Shown: positions 33,954 to 42,236 of the stretch, one piece after another
Layout: each line of letters starts with the position of its first letter
Numbering within the stretch: position 1 is the first letter of the stretch
Program-made: the position numbers and the translations under genes
Origin: JAJZNI01 sp035624785
GTDB taxonomy: Bacteria > Chloroflexota > Dormibacteria > Aeolococcales > Aeolococcaceae
Length of the DNA: 64,000 nt
Direction: 5' to 3'
Assembly (NCBI GenBank): GCA_035624785.1
Contig: DASPQV010000051.1
Location: 124,001 to 188,000, forward strand
Notes under the pieces: generated by a model
What the model was told of the DNA's origin: nothing
The model's input: only the letters and a program-made list of their open reading frames with translations
Databases searched by the model: none

Positions 33954-34001
33954 CTCGGTGAGCAGCGGCGTCGCGCTACAGGCTCAGCACGGAACCTCCG
34001 G
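33944..34001 (-). promoter_or_regulatory. Candidate antiterminator pairing in the ABC exporter leader
   Basis: On the reverse strand CCGGAGGTTCC (33991-34001) can pair with GGACCGTCCGG (33944-33954) at 9 of 11 positions, which would break up the terminator by taking its 5' arm. The same CCGGAGGTTCC segment also pairs with GAACCTC (34026-34032) inside the leader ORF. The two pairings exclude each other, as expected of an attenuator. Confidence 0.5.
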
Positions 34002-34049
34002 TGGGCACGCACCCCTCTCTGTGGAGAGGTTCAGCCGAGCGATCAACAT
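33984..34049 (-). CDS. Putative 21-residue leader peptide of the ABC exporter
   Basis: A short frame, MLIARLNLSTERGACPPEVPC then TGA, lies within the transcribed leader between a strong promoter and an intrinsic terminator. A ribosome-site-like GAGGTGG lies 10 bases before the ATG. Codons 6-8 (34026-34032) can pair with GAGGTTC (33992-33998); the latter can alternatively pair with the terminator's 5' arm. Translation position would therefore decide between the two folds. The CPPEVPC end has two Cys and a Pro-Pro that could slow a ribosome. The peptide is too short to judge by composition, so the evidence is positional and structural. Confidence 0.5.
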   Translation of the reverse strand: MLIARLNLSTERGACPPEVPC

Positions 34050-34106
34050 GGGCGGGAATCCACCTCTGCAACCTCGAGACTGCGCCGTGGGCGAGCGCGG
34101 GGGTTG

Positions 34107-34135
34107 ACTCTAGCGAGAGCGCGCCCGCCGGTCAA
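34107..34135 (-). promoter_or_regulatory. Strong sigma-70-type promoter of the ABC exporter leader
   Basis: TTGACC (-35, 34130-34135) and TAGAGT (-10, 34107-34112) are separated by exactly 17 bases on the reverse strand, the best consensus promoter I found in the window. The start would be near 34100, giving an approximately 180-base RNA to the terminator at 33922. Confidence 0.8.
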
Positions 34136-34220
34136 GCCGGATCGAGCCGAGGATCCGCGGCCCGACCGAGGCGCGGACCATCCAGCGCCCTGACAGCGTG
34201 GGTTTCCACTCGCCGCCGTG

Positions 34221-35492
34221 CTAGGGGAAGATCCCCCGCACCGCCGTGGCCCGAGCGACCCGCTGGATCGCCACCAGGTATGCGCCCACTCGGAGCGGGA
34301 CCTTGGCCTCGTCCGCCTTGTCCGCCATCTCCGTGAAGGCATGAAGCATCACCTTCTCGAGGCGCCGGTTGATCTCCTCCTCCTCCCAGAAGAGTGACTG
34401 GAGGTCCTGGACCCACTCGAAGTACGAGACGGTCACCCCGCCGGCATTGGCGAGGATGTCCGGTACCACGGTGATATCGCGCTTCTCCAGGATCTCGTCG
34501 GCGGCGGGCGTCGTGGGCCCGTTGGCTCCCTCCACCACCAGGCGAGCCTGGATCCTCGGCGCGTTGGCGGCGGTGATGACGCTCTCCAGGGCCGCCGGCA
34601 CCAGCACATCCACGGGCAGCTCGAGCAGAGCGGCGTTGCTCACCGGGCGTCCCCCGGAGAATCCGGCGACCCCGCCGGTGTGGCGGCGGTGCGCCTCCAG
34701 CTCGGGGATGTCCAATCCCTCGGGAGAGTAGACGCCGCCCGTGATGTCGGAGACCGCGCAGACCCGAAACCCTCTCTCCCCCAGCAGCTGGGCGCTGATG
34801 CTGCCGACATTGCCGAAACCCTGGACGGCGGCGGTGCTCGACGCCGGATCCATGCCGAGCCGCCGGCAGGCCTCGACCGCGGAGATCGCCACGCCCCGTC
34901 CGGTGGCTTCCGGCCGGCCTTCCGAGCCGCCGATGTCGATCGGCTTGCCCGTCACCACCGCGGGCAGCGAGTAACCCGCCTCCATCGAGAGCGTGTCCAT
35001 GATCCAGGCCATGATCTGTCCGGTGGTGTTGACGTCCGGCGCCGGGATGTCGCTGTCGGGGCCGATCAGCACCGCTATCTCACTGGCGAAGCGGCGGGTG
35101 AGTCGCTCCAGCTCTCGCCGGCTCAGCAGGGCCGGGTCCACCGCCACCCCGCCCTTGGCGCCTCCGAACGGGATGTCGACGAGAGCGCACTTCCAGGTCA
35201 TCCACATCGCCAGCGCCTTGACCTCGTCGAGGTCGGTGTCCGGGTGGAAGCGCAGGCCCCCCTTGGCCGGACCGCGGGTGAGGTTGTGCTGGACCCGGTA
35301 GCCCTCGAACATCACCAGGCGGCCGTCGTCCATCTTCACCGGGAAGCGCACCACCAGCTCGCGACGGACCTCCCGAAGAACGGCGCGGAGCTCCGCCGGC
35401 AGCTCCAGCAGCACAGCTGCCCTGTCGAATTGACGCTGTGCGTTGAGCCAGGGATTCTCAGCGGCTCGGGTGCCGGGGCTGGCGGCGGTCAC
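34221..35492 (-). CDS. Glutamate dehydrogenase (Glu/Leu/Phe/Val family)
   Basis: A 423-residue NAD(P)-linked glutamate dehydrogenase. The substrate-binding RGPAKGGLRFHP, catalytic PFGGAKGGVAVDP and coenzyme loop VQGFGNVGS are intact. The length fits the hexameric bacterial/archaeal type (about 415-430). It links ammonium and 2-oxoglutarate to glutamate in the cytoplasm. GTG 35492 is chosen because TATGTT (35499-35504) ends 6 bases before it; the frame extends upstream to 35558 but that would cross the promoter. Coenzyme choice is not clear from the loop alone. Confidence 0.93.
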   Translation of the reverse strand: MTAASPGTRAAENPWLNAQRQFDRAAVLLELPAELRAVLREVRRELVVRFPVKMDDGRLVMFEGYRVQHNLTRGPAKGGLRFHPDTDLDEVKALAMWMTWKCALVDIPFGGAKGGVAVDPALLSRRELERLTRRFASEIAVLIGPDSDIPAPDVNTTGQIMAWIMDTLSMEAGYSLPAVVTGKPIDIGGSEGRPEATGRGVAISAVEACRRLGMDPASSTAAVQGFGNVGSISAQLLGERGFRVCAVSDITGGVYSPEGLDIPELEAHRRHTGGVAGFSGGRPVSNAALLELPVDVLVPAALESVITAANAPRIQARLVVEGANGPTTPAADEILEKRDITVVPDILANAGGVTVSYFEWVQDLQSLFWEEEEINRRLEKVMLHAFTEMADKADEAKVPLRVGAYLVAIQRVARATAVRGIFP

Positions 35493-35583
35493 CGCGCCAA
35501 CATAGCAAGCCGCCGGGGGTCCGGTGGTGAGAAGGGCGCTCAGGGCGCTCGGTTGCATTGGCGCAAGCTCGTAGACTCGGCTC

Positions 35584-35901
35584 GTGGATCTGCCCGCCGA
35601 GGTCGGCCCCCAGGAGGCGCACGCCGCGGTCAGCGATGACGACGCCTTGATGGTCGACGTCCGCGAGCCGTGGGAATGGGAGGAGAGGCGAGTTCCCGGG
35701 GCCCTGCTGATTCCCCTGGCTGAGCTGCCATTCCGGCTGGCCGAGCTCCCCGACGACCGAGATCTCTATGTGCACTGCCGCGTCGGCAGCCGCAGTCGCC
35801 GAGCCGTCGCCTTTCTGAGGCAGGCGGGCCGGCCCCGGTCGGTCAACGTCAGGGGGGGCATCGACGCCTGGGAGCGGGCGGGACTGCCGGTCGAGAGGTG
35901 A
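35584..35901 (+). CDS. Rhodanese-domain sulfurtransferase
   Basis: A 105-residue single rhodanese domain. The active-site loop is CRVGSR with Cys65, and the N-terminal motif VDVREPWEWEERRVPGALLIPL and C-terminal VRGGIDAWERAGLP are standard. The six-residue loop fits sulfur rather than phosphate substrates. Cytoplasmic, probably handling persulfide sulfur. GTG 35584 is 6 bases after TAGACT (35572-35577), so the mRNA is probably leaderless. It is divergent from the glutamate dehydrogenase gene. Confidence 0.9.
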   Translation: MDLPAEVGPQEAHAAVSDDDALMVDVREPWEWEERRVPGALLIPLAELPFRLAELPDDRDLYVHCRVGSRSRRAVAFLRQAGRPRSVNVRGGIDAWERAGLPVER

Positions 35902-35922
35902 CCCGCGGGCTGCCGCCGCCGG

Positions 35923-37731
35923 TCAGCGGCGGGTGAACTGCAGGATCAGCAGCACGACGATGATGGCGAGCACCGCGATGAGCACGGTGGGCAGCACCGG
36001 CACGGTCACTGTCAGCTTGCGCCGGGCCGGGTGCAGGAGCGGCATGGGGGGCGCCACCGCCTCCACTTGATTGCCGCCGTTGCGGGGCGCCGGTGGGGCC
36101 AGTGGAGCGACTGGGGCCGTGGCTGCGGCCATCGACCAGGGGCGGCTGGAGATCAGCAGCGGCACGCCGCCGGGGATGAGGGGTGGCGAGGGCCTCGGGC
36201 TCACGCCTGCTGCGGGCGCCGGCTCTCCGGGAGCTGGTGGGTTCCGGCTTCCCGGGCCGCGGGGGCTGGCCACCTCCGGGCTCAGGATGTCTGCCGGCGG
36301 CGCCCCGCTGGGGACCGGCCGCCCCAGGAGCGTCTCCAGCTCAGCGGCCAGCCGACCGGCGGGCGTCTCGAGATCAAAGGTGACGCGGCCGGCCGACGCC
36401 TCGAGGCCACGCGCGACCTCAGCGGCGGGGGTCTCGAGGCCCGCCGCTGCCGCCGACGAGGGCTGCGAGGGCGCGAGGATGGAGGCTGGCGGGGCGCCAC
36501 GCCCGGACTCGGGGAGGTCAGGGCCAGGCCCCAGGCTGGCCCCCAAGGCAGGCTCGGCGGCCGGTCTGGCGGGGCCTCCAGCCCGCGCCGGAGCGACCGC
36601 GGGGCGCACGCTCCAGCCCGGGCTCCCGGCCGCCTCATCACCGCGAATCTCACCCCCTCCTGAGCCCTGATCGGGAAGCGGGGCCTCCGCGGGTTCCTGG
36701 GCCTGGGTGGGCCACGCCGGAGTCGCCAGCCACTCATCGCCGCCCCTGGCCGGCACCGGCGGCTCGGGGGCAACGATCTTGGCCGGCGGCACCGCTCCCG
36801 ACGGCCACTCGCCCGGCTCGCTCGAGGACGGCAGCGGTCGGGCCGCGATGGTTCTCTCGACCGGCTCGAGAGCCCACTCTTCGGCGGCGGCTTTCGCCGT
36901 ACCGGGCGACGGCTCCTCGACGGCGCCGGCCGGAGGCGGGTTCCAGTCGTCAGCGGGGGGAGGCAGCGGGGGCAGATAGCTGGGGGAGAACGAGGGCAGA
37001 TCCTCGATGTCGAGAAGGATGGCGGTGGCCTCGGGCGGCCCCTCCGCCGCCTCGACGCCGAGCGCGGGCTCCTCCGCGACGGCTTCGACGGGGACGGCAG
37101 CCTCGACAGGGATTGCTGCCGCCACAGCAACGGCTGCCTCCGCAGGGACGGCTGCCTCCACAGGGACAGCTGCCTCCACAGGCGCCTCGGCCTCCACGGG
37201 AACGGCGGCCTGCACAGCAACGGCCGCCTCCACAGGGACGGCGGCCTCCGCCGCAACGGCGACCTCCGGGGCGGTCGGGGTCGCCACGGTCCGGGTCTCG
37301 CGCAGGTCGGACGCGTCAGCTTGCGGTTCCGGCGGCTCGGCCTCCACGGGCTGGGCTGGCTCCAGCCCGAGCTGGACCGTTCCTCCCGGGTGCGGTCCGG
37401 ATTCCTCTGCGACCCACGGCTGGATGAGGTCGTGCGCCGCCTCGGGCGCCTGCGGCGGAGCCGGCGGCCCCGCCTCCTCGGTCTCCAGCGAGGCTTGCGG
37501 CTCCGTCTCCGCCGTTTCTGCGCGCGCGGCGGCGATCACCTGCTCGGTGGCCGTCCCCGGCCGGTCGGGCGTCCCTTCGGCCGCAGCCGCGGTGGGCTGG
37601 TCGGGGTTGGGCCGGGGCGCCGCGGGCGCCAGGTCCTCGGCCAGCTCGCCGAGATCAGCGAGGAACGACGCGACCTCGCTGCGGAAGAGATCGCGTCCCC
37701 GCGAGCTGCCCGCCGAGCGCTTGTTCGGCAT
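35923..37731 (-). CDS. Pro/Ala/Glu-rich tail-anchored protein, unknown function
   Basis: A 602-residue low-complexity protein. The first 35 residues (RDLFRSEVASFLADLGELAEDL) could form a helix; most of the rest is Pro, Ala, Glu and Val. Residues about 160-215 are degenerate repeats of AAVPVEA and AAVAVEA. A single hydrophobic helix (about 577-599, VLPTVLIAVLAIIVVLLILQF) ends the protein with only TRR after it, a tail-anchor topology with the body in the cytoplasm. A weak repeated motif, ETPAAEVARGLE / ETPAGRLAAELE, lies near 440-480. Leaderless-type start (TACCGT 37738-37743, 6 bases away). Function unknown. Confidence 0.7.
   Translation of the reverse strand: MPNKRSAGSSRGRDLFRSEVASFLADLGELAEDLAPAAPRPNPDQPTAAAAEGTPDRPGTATEQVIAAARAETAETEPQASLETEEAGPPAPPQAPEAAHDLIQPWVAEESGPHPGGTVQLGLEPAQPVEAEPPEPQADASDLRETRTVATPTAPEVAVAAEAAVPVEAAVAVQAAVPVEAEAPVEAAVPVEAAVPAEAAVAVAAAIPVEAAVPVEAVAEEPALGVEAAEGPPEATAILLDIEDLPSFSPSYLPPLPPPADDWNPPPAGAVEEPSPGTAKAAAEEWALEPVERTIAARPLPSSSEPGEWPSGAVPPAKIVAPEPPVPARGGDEWLATPAWPTQAQEPAEAPLPDQGSGGGEIRGDEAAGSPGWSVRPAVAPARAGGPARPAAEPALGASLGPGPDLPESGRGAPPASILAPSQPSSAAAAGLETPAAEVARGLEASAGRVTFDLETPAGRLAAELETLLGRPVPSGAPPADILSPEVASPRGPGSRNPPAPGEPAPAAGVSPRPSPPLIPGGVPLLISSRPWSMAAATAPVAPLAPPAPRNGGNQVEAVAPPMPLLHPARRKLTVTVPVLPTVLIAVLAIIVVLLILQFTRR
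37075..37270. repeat. Degenerate short tandem repeats coding AAVPVEA units
   Basis: Imperfect units built on GCCTCCACAGGGACGGC recur about ten times, encoding the Ala-Val-Pro-Val-Glu tract of the tail-anchored protein. Unit length varies (mostly 18 or 21 bases), so expansion by slippage followed by drift is likely. Confidence 0.7.
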
Positions 37732-37787
37732 GCGGTCACGGTACGCCGAAACGAGCTCTTTCCGTGTGTCTGTTTAACCTTTGCGAC

Positions 37788-38630
37788 GTGCGCACCGCCG
37801 CTGAGCTGCCCAACCTCGCGCCGATCGTCGCGGAGGTGGTGATCCTGGAGGTGGCGGTCGGGACCGCGGTGCTCAGCTACGTGGTCGACCTGGCCGGCCG
37901 CGTCGGTCGCGGCTTCGTGGGCACGACCGCCCTGATCTGCGCCGCGCTGATGGGCCTCGACGTGCTCCTGCTCCTGCTCCTGGTGCCGGATCCGGGCAGC
38001 CTCCTCGGTGTCAGGCTCGACGGCTCCGCCACCGGCGCCGCGGATCGCTGGGTGGTGGCGTTCACCATCCTCCTGCTGGTCCATGCCCTGTTCTGCTGGA
38101 TCGGTACCGACGCGGCTCGCCGGGTGGTCGGTGCCGCCGAGGTTGCCGTCGGTGTCCTCGCCGTGGTCGCGGTGGCCAGCGCCCTAGGCCCGGCGCTGGG
38201 CGGATTCGGCTCCGCCCTGGCGGCCTTCCTGCCCGCCGCGCTGCTGGTCGGGAGCGTCGTCTCGGGGATGCTGCTCGGTCACTGGTACCTGATATCGCCG
38301 GGGCTCTCCTTCCGACCGCTGCGCCAGTCCGTCTACCTGATCTTCGCCGCCGCCCTCGCGCAGGCCGGGGTCATCGTGGTGGTGCTGCTTGCCGCCGCCT
38401 CGGCTGCTCGCAACGCGCTGATCGGCTCGACCTATGGCCTGCCCTTCTGGGCCCTGGTGGTGGGGGCGGGCATCATCTTCAGCCTGGGGGTCAACACCCT
38501 GACCCTTCATTTCGCCCGCATGCGCGCCAACCAGCCGGCGACCGCGATGCTCTACGTGCTGATCATCACCGTGGCGATGGGTGTGGTCCCCGCCCACCTC
38601 CTCTACTTCCTGACCAACGTCCCGGTGTGA
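37788..38630 (+). CDS. Polytopic membrane protein, unknown function
   Basis: About 280 residues with some eight hydrophobic helices. The most distinctive part is GHWYLISPGLSFRPLRQSVYLIF in the middle, with polar residues that could line a site. I do not recognise the family. GTG 37788 is preferred: TAACCT at 37775-37780 ends 7 bases upstream, matching the leaderless pattern of this genome; GTG 37764 in the same frame is the alternative. It is divergent from the tail-anchored protein gene, with which it shares a short promoter region. Confidence 0.65.
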   Translation: MRTAAELPNLAPIVAEVVILEVAVGTAVLSYVVDLAGRVGRGFVGTTALICAALMGLDVLLLLLLVPDPGSLLGVRLDGSATGAADRWVVAFTILLLVHALFCWIGTDAARRVVGAAEVAVGVLAVVAVASALGPALGGFGSALAAFLPAALLVGSVVSGMLLGHWYLISPGLSFRPLRQSVYLIFAAALAQAGVIVVVLLAAASAARNALIGSTYGLPFWALVVGAGIIFSLGVNTLTLHFARMRANQPATAMLYVLIITVAMGVVPAHLLYFLTNVPV

Positions 38631-38866
38631 CCGCTGCCCTCCCCCTGCCGGGAGGTGACGAGGGGCTGCTGACCGCAGTCGCAGAGGACGGCAGCGGTGC
38701 GGCGTTCGCTGGCGGCATCGGACCGAGCGGGCTCCTCGCGACCGACTCGGCATGGTCAGCCGGCGGGGGCTACCGGCCGCACTCAGCTGCCGGGAAGATG
38801 CGGCGGGTGCGAGCGGGTCAGTTACTGTGGTGCCGGAAGCGCGCCGCCGCGGATCTTCAAGTTTAG
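38627..38866 (+). CDS. Possible small protein overlapping the membrane protein stop
   Basis: A 79-codon frame opens with GTG in a GTGA overlap with the preceding stop, the arrangement used by many true gene pairs here. The product (LPLPGGDEGLLTAVAEDG, then a basic C terminus) has no recognisable domain and ordinary composition for random high-GC sequence. I list it only because of the overlap; chance is quite possible. Confidence 0.2.
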   Translation: MTAALPLPGGDEGLLTAVAEDGSGAAFAGGIGPSGLLATDSAWSAGGGYRPHSAAGKMRRVRAGQLLWCRKRAAADLQV

Positions 38867-38974
38867 GACAACAATTTCCACAACGCACACCGAGACGTAC
38901 CCTGAGCGCGGGCTGCTGATCCAGAGCCGCCGCCTCGGCGGTGGAGCACCAGGGCCTGGCCGAAGCCTCCCGAG
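38631..38974. other. Intergenic region of about 340 bases
   Basis: Apart from the doubtful 79-codon frame, this gap holds a less G+C-rich patch at about 38852-38900 (AAGTTTAGGACAACAATTTCC) and a TTACTGT near 38821. These might be promoter elements but I cannot pair a -35 with a -10 convincingly on either strand. It separates a forward gene from a reverse gene that both end here, so a transcription start is not required. Confidence 0.4.
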
Positions 38975-39487
38975 TCAGGGCCTGCTGAGGTCGTGTCCTC
39001 CGGCCTGCTCCATCACCCAGGCCACCGCGCTCGCCGCGTCATCAGCCTGGTGGATGGGCACCGGCTCGCCATGGCCCGCCGGAGGCAGCAGCTTCCAGGA
39101 CCCGACCGCGCAGACCGGCCGGCCTAGCCGGAGCATGAATGCGATCTCGCTCAGCGTCCCGTACCCCCCTCCGATCGCGATCATCGCCCGGCACCCCCGG
39201 GCGATCAGGGCGTTGCGGAGCTCGCCCAATCCAGTCGCCAGGGCGATGCTGACGTGGGGGTTGGCGCCCTCCGGCGCCTCGCCGGGGAGGAGGCCGATCG
39301 ACAGTCCCCCAGCTCCGGCGACCCCGCGGCAGACCGCCTCCATAACTCCGGACAGGCCCCCGCAGACCACGACGGCGCCGCGCTCGGCGAGGCGGCGGCC
39401 CACCTCCTCGGCGACCGAGGCCTGCTCCGGAGTTGGCTGGGAGGCGCCGCAGACCGCGATCAGGGGCGGGCGCACGGCCTCGCTCAC
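38975..39487 (-). CDS. LOG-like/TIGR00725-type nucleotide-binding protein
   Basis: A 170-residue Rossmann-type protein of the LOG/lysine-decarboxylase-like superfamily. It has VVVCGGLSGVMEAVCRGV near residue 40 and IAIGGGYGTLSEIAFMLRLG near residue 100, the two glycine-rich motifs of the family (second one corresponds to PGGxGTxxE). Relatives hydrolyse nucleotide monophosphates or bind molybdenum cofactor, so the exact role is open. The GTG start overlaps the hpt stop (GTGA). Being translationally coupled to hpt favours a nucleotide-related job. Confidence 0.75.
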   Translation of the reverse strand: MSEAVRPPLIAVCGASQPTPEQASVAEEVGRRLAERGAVVVCGGLSGVMEAVCRGVAGAGGLSIGLLPGEAPEGANPHVSIALATGLGELRNALIARGCRAMIAIGGGYGTLSEIAFMLRLGRPVCAVGSWKLLPPAGHGEPVPIHQADDAASAVAWVMEQAGGHDLSRP

Positions 39488-40032
39488 TGCCCTTCGACGA
39501 CGTGGATGTCCCGGAGGTTCCGGTAGCGCTGGGCCAGGTCCAGGCCGTAGCCGACCACGAAGTGGTCCTCGATGGTGAAGCCGCAGAAGTCGATCTCCAC
39601 CGGCTTGAGCCGCCGTGCTCGCTTGTCGAGCATGGCCACCAGGCGCAGCGAGCGGGGATGGTGGGTCGACAGGTGCTTGCGCAGGAAGGAGGTCGTCATC
39701 CCGGTGTCGATGATGTCCTCGACCATGAGCACGTCGCGACCGGCCAGCGGCATGCTCACGTCCTTGACCAGCTCCACCGTTCCCGAGCTGGTGGTGGCAT
39801 CTCCGTAGGAACGGCAGGCGACGAACTCGAGCTCGACGGGGACGGTCAGGGCCCGAGCCAGATCGGCGGTGAACAGGATGGAACCCTTGAGAACGCAGGT
39901 GAGCACCAGGGGTTGCTCCAGCACCATCCGGTAGGCGGCGTCGATCTCCCGGGCGAGATCGTCCACCTTGCTCTGGATCGCGCTGCGGTCGATCAGGACG
40001 CCACCGACGGTGAGCTGCTCGGTTCCGGGCAC
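39484..40032 (-). CDS. hpt: Hypoxanthine phosphoribosyltransferase
   Basis: Salvages hypoxanthine and guanine to IMP and GMP. The 182-residue protein has the VLKGSILFTADLARAL segment, the PRPP loop VLMVEDIIDTGMT and the base-binding end DFCGFTIEDHFVVGYGLD. Length and motifs fit bacterial Hpt. GTG 40032 is used because TACACT (40039-40044) ends 6 bases before it; the frame is open upstream to 40194 but without support. With apt at 28.6 kb and adenosine kinase at 45.7 kb it completes a purine salvage set. Confidence 0.93.
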   Translation of the reverse strand: MPGTEQLTVGGVLIDRSAIQSKVDDLAREIDAAYRMVLEQPLVLTCVLKGSILFTADLARALTVPVELEFVACRSYGDATTSSGTVELVKDVSMPLAGRDVLMVEDIIDTGMTTSFLRKHLSTHHPRSLRLVAMLDKRARRLKPVEIDFCGFTIEDHFVVGYGLDLAQRYRNLRDIHVVEGQ

Positions 40033-40138
40033 GCGCAGAGTGTAGCCGCGCGCCCGAAGGTCCCTTGGCTTCCGGCCGGCCGGCCCAGCCTGTCGATCCG
40101 GCACTCCGATAGCGCCGCCGCGCCGGCCGCGGCCGCCC

Positions 40139-42130
40139 TCACGCCTCCTCGGCCACCTCCGCCCAGCGGTCGTAAAGCTCCGCCAGGGCGCCATTGAGAC
40201 GGTCGTGCTGCCGGCCCACCTCCGCGCCCACCGCGGGGTCGCGGAAGGTCGCGGGGTCGAGCAGGCGCCGCCTGGTCTCGGCGAGCGCGGTCTCCACGTC
40301 GGCGATCTCTGCCTCCAGGCGGCGACCCTCGGCGGAGTGGGCGCGGGCCGATGCCCGCGCCCGGCGTGCCGCCGCTCCGGTCAGGGGCTCGTCCGTCCCG
40401 CTGAGGCTGTCCGCTGCCGCCGGGGAGGCTCCATTGGACGGCGGCGGGGCTGCGCCCTCCGGTCCGCGCCCGGCGTGTGCCGGTCCGCTCTCCTCCCGCT
40501 CCGGCCTTCGCCTGCGCTGCCGGTCGGCGAGGAGGGCCGTGTACCCGCCGATGACCTTCCTGACCGACCCTCCCTCCTCGATGGTCATGGTCTCGGTGGC
40601 CAGGGCGTCGATCAGCGCGCGGTCGTGGGAGACCAGCACCAGCGCGCCGGGGTAGCTGAGCAGGGCCGCCTCCAGAACCTCCTGGGCGGGCAGGTCCAGG
40701 TGGTTGGTGGGCTCGTCGAGGAGCAGCAGGTTGGTCGGCTCCAGGGCCAGCTTGCCCATCAGCAGCCGGGCCCTCTCGCCGCCGGAGAGGTCGCCCACCC
40801 GGCGCTCCACGTCGTCACCCGAGAAGAGCAGGGCTCCCAGCATGGTGCGGCCCCGCTCGTTGCCGATCGGATGGTCGGCGAGCAGGTCCTCCAGGACGGT
40901 CCGCTCGTCGTCGCTGGCGAAGCTTTGGGCGTCGGTGAGCTGGCCGCGGCCGAGATCCTGCCGGTACAGCCGCAGCACGGTTCGAGGGCCGAGCTCCACC
41001 CGGCCCTCCAGGGGTGGCAGCTCGCCGGCCAGGGTGTGCAGCAGCGTCGACTTGCCGGAGCCATTCGGGCCCACCACCGCGAGCCGGTCGCCCGGGGCCA
41101 GTGTCAATGGCGGCAGCCGCAGCAGCGGCGCGTCCCGGCCCACCACCAGCCCGGAGCCCTTGAGACTGACCCGGGAGGAGGGCGTCGTGGCGAAGCGCAG
41201 CCGGGGCCGCCGGTCGTCGGGCGGCGCGCTGAGGCGGACCAACCTGTCCAGCTTGGTCTGCCGCCCCCTCGCCTCCCGCGCTCTCTGCCCGGCCCGGTAG
41301 CGGCGGATGAATTCCTCCTGGTGGCGGATGTGGGCCTGCTGCTCCTCGTACTCCTTGCGCCGCCTGGCCCGGCGCTCCTCGCGCAGCCGGACGTAGGCGC
41401 TGTAGTTGCCGGGGTACTCCTCGCATCGGCCGTGGCTCAGCTCGAGCACCCCGGTGCAGACGTGGTCGAGGAAGCGGCGGTCGTGGGAGACCAGGACAAA
41501 AGCGGTGGCCACCTCGCCCATGAACCCCTCCAGCCACTCGATCCCCTCCAGGTCGAGGTGGTTGGTGGGCTCGTCGATGAGCAGCAGGTCGGCGTCGGCG
41601 ACCAGCAGCTTGGCCAGCTCCACCCTCCGCTGCTGGCCACCGGACAGCTCGTCGGGGCGCCGTCGTCGCAGCTCCTCGTCGATGCCCAGCCCGCCCAGGG
41701 CCTCCCGGGCCCTGGCCTCGAGCTGGTAACCGCCGGCTCCCTCGTAGCGGTGCTGGAGCGCCCCGTATCGCTCCAGGGTCTCCTCCAGCCCGGGGCCGGG
41801 CCGGCTCATTGCCAGCTCCAGCGCGCTCAGCTCGTGGCGCATCGCGGCGAGGTCGGTCCGGGAGGCCATCACCTCCTCGAGCACCGTCGCCGCCACCGGG
41901 ATGGGCGTGTCCTGGGGCAGATGGGCGACGCGCAGGCCGCGCAGCCGGTCGACCTCCCCCTCGGCCGGCTCCAGCTCGCCGGAGACGACCCGGAGCAGGG
42001 ACGACTTGCCGGCACCGTTGGCCCCCACCACGGCCAGCCGTACCCGCATCTCCAGCCGGAGGTCCAGCCCGCTGAAGACGGTCTCCGCTCCGTAGGCGAC
42101 CGCGACCTGGGAGAGGCTGAGCAGCGGCAT
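40139..42130 (-). CDS. ABC-F family ATPase
   Basis: A 663-residue protein with two ABC domains and no membrane segment. Walker A motifs are GANGAGKSS (near residue 40) and GPNGSGKST (middle), signatures LSGGQQRRVELAKLL and LSGGERARLLMGKLA, Walker B motifs LLLIDEPTNHLDL and LLLLDEPTNHLDL. The linker (about 235-300) is long, basic and helical, like the P-site tRNA interaction motif of ribosome-acting ABC-F factors. A C-terminal coiled-coil tail (about 590-660) follows an Ala/Pro/Gly stretch. Its role may be translation rescue or antibiotic protection; the subgroup is not clear. Confidence 0.9.
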   Translation of the reverse strand: MPLLSLSQVAVAYGAETVFSGLDLRLEMRVRLAVVGANGAGKSSLLRVVSGELEPAEGEVDRLRGLRVAHLPQDTPIPVAATVLEEVMASRTDLAAMRHELSALELAMSRPGPGLEETLERYGALQHRYEGAGGYQLEARAREALGGLGIDEELRRRRPDELSGGQQRRVELAKLLVADADLLLIDEPTNHLDLEGIEWLEGFMGEVATAFVLVSHDRRFLDHVCTGVLELSHGRCEEYPGNYSAYVRLREERRARRRKEYEEQQAHIRHQEEFIRRYRAGQRAREARGRQTKLDRLVRLSAPPDDRRPRLRFATTPSSRVSLKGSGLVVGRDAPLLRLPPLTLAPGDRLAVVGPNGSGKSTLLHTLAGELPPLEGRVELGPRTVLRLYRQDLGRGQLTDAQSFASDDERTVLEDLLADHPIGNERGRTMLGALLFSGDDVERRVGDLSGGERARLLMGKLALEPTNLLLLDEPTNHLDLPAQEVLEAALLSYPGALVLVSHDRALIDALATETMTIEEGGSVRKVIGGYTALLADRQRRRRPEREESGPAHAGRGPEGAAPPPSNGASPAAADSLSGTDEPLTGAAARRARASARAHSAEGRRLEAEIADVETALAETRRRLLDPATFRDPAVGAEVGRQHDRLNGALAELYDRWAEVAEEA

Positions 42131-42236
42131 GACCGGACCAATGCTGGCACAGGACCGTGGCGCTGATCGGCGGTCCGGAAACCAGGCGAGGCTCGGCTAC
42201 CATCGCCTCCACCCGAGGGCATCGAGGGAGACTGGG

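Noticed and set aside
33921..34100. 6S RNA, SRP RNA or T-box candidate
   Set aside because: The RNA has promoter, terminator and suitable size, but the ends do not form a closing stem with central bubble, the SRP core is missing, and the T-box AGGGTGGNACCGCG match is poor. A leader attenuator explains the stems better.
38697..39578. Forward frame antisense to the LOG-like gene (about 290 codons)
   Set aside because: Ser/Pro/Arg-rich shadow with no motif; the reverse-strand gene has clear family motifs and is coupled to hpt.
40205..42166. Forward frame opposite the ABC-F gene (about 650 codons)
   Set aside because: Gly/Gln/Val-rich shadow of a well-supported ABC-F ATPase.
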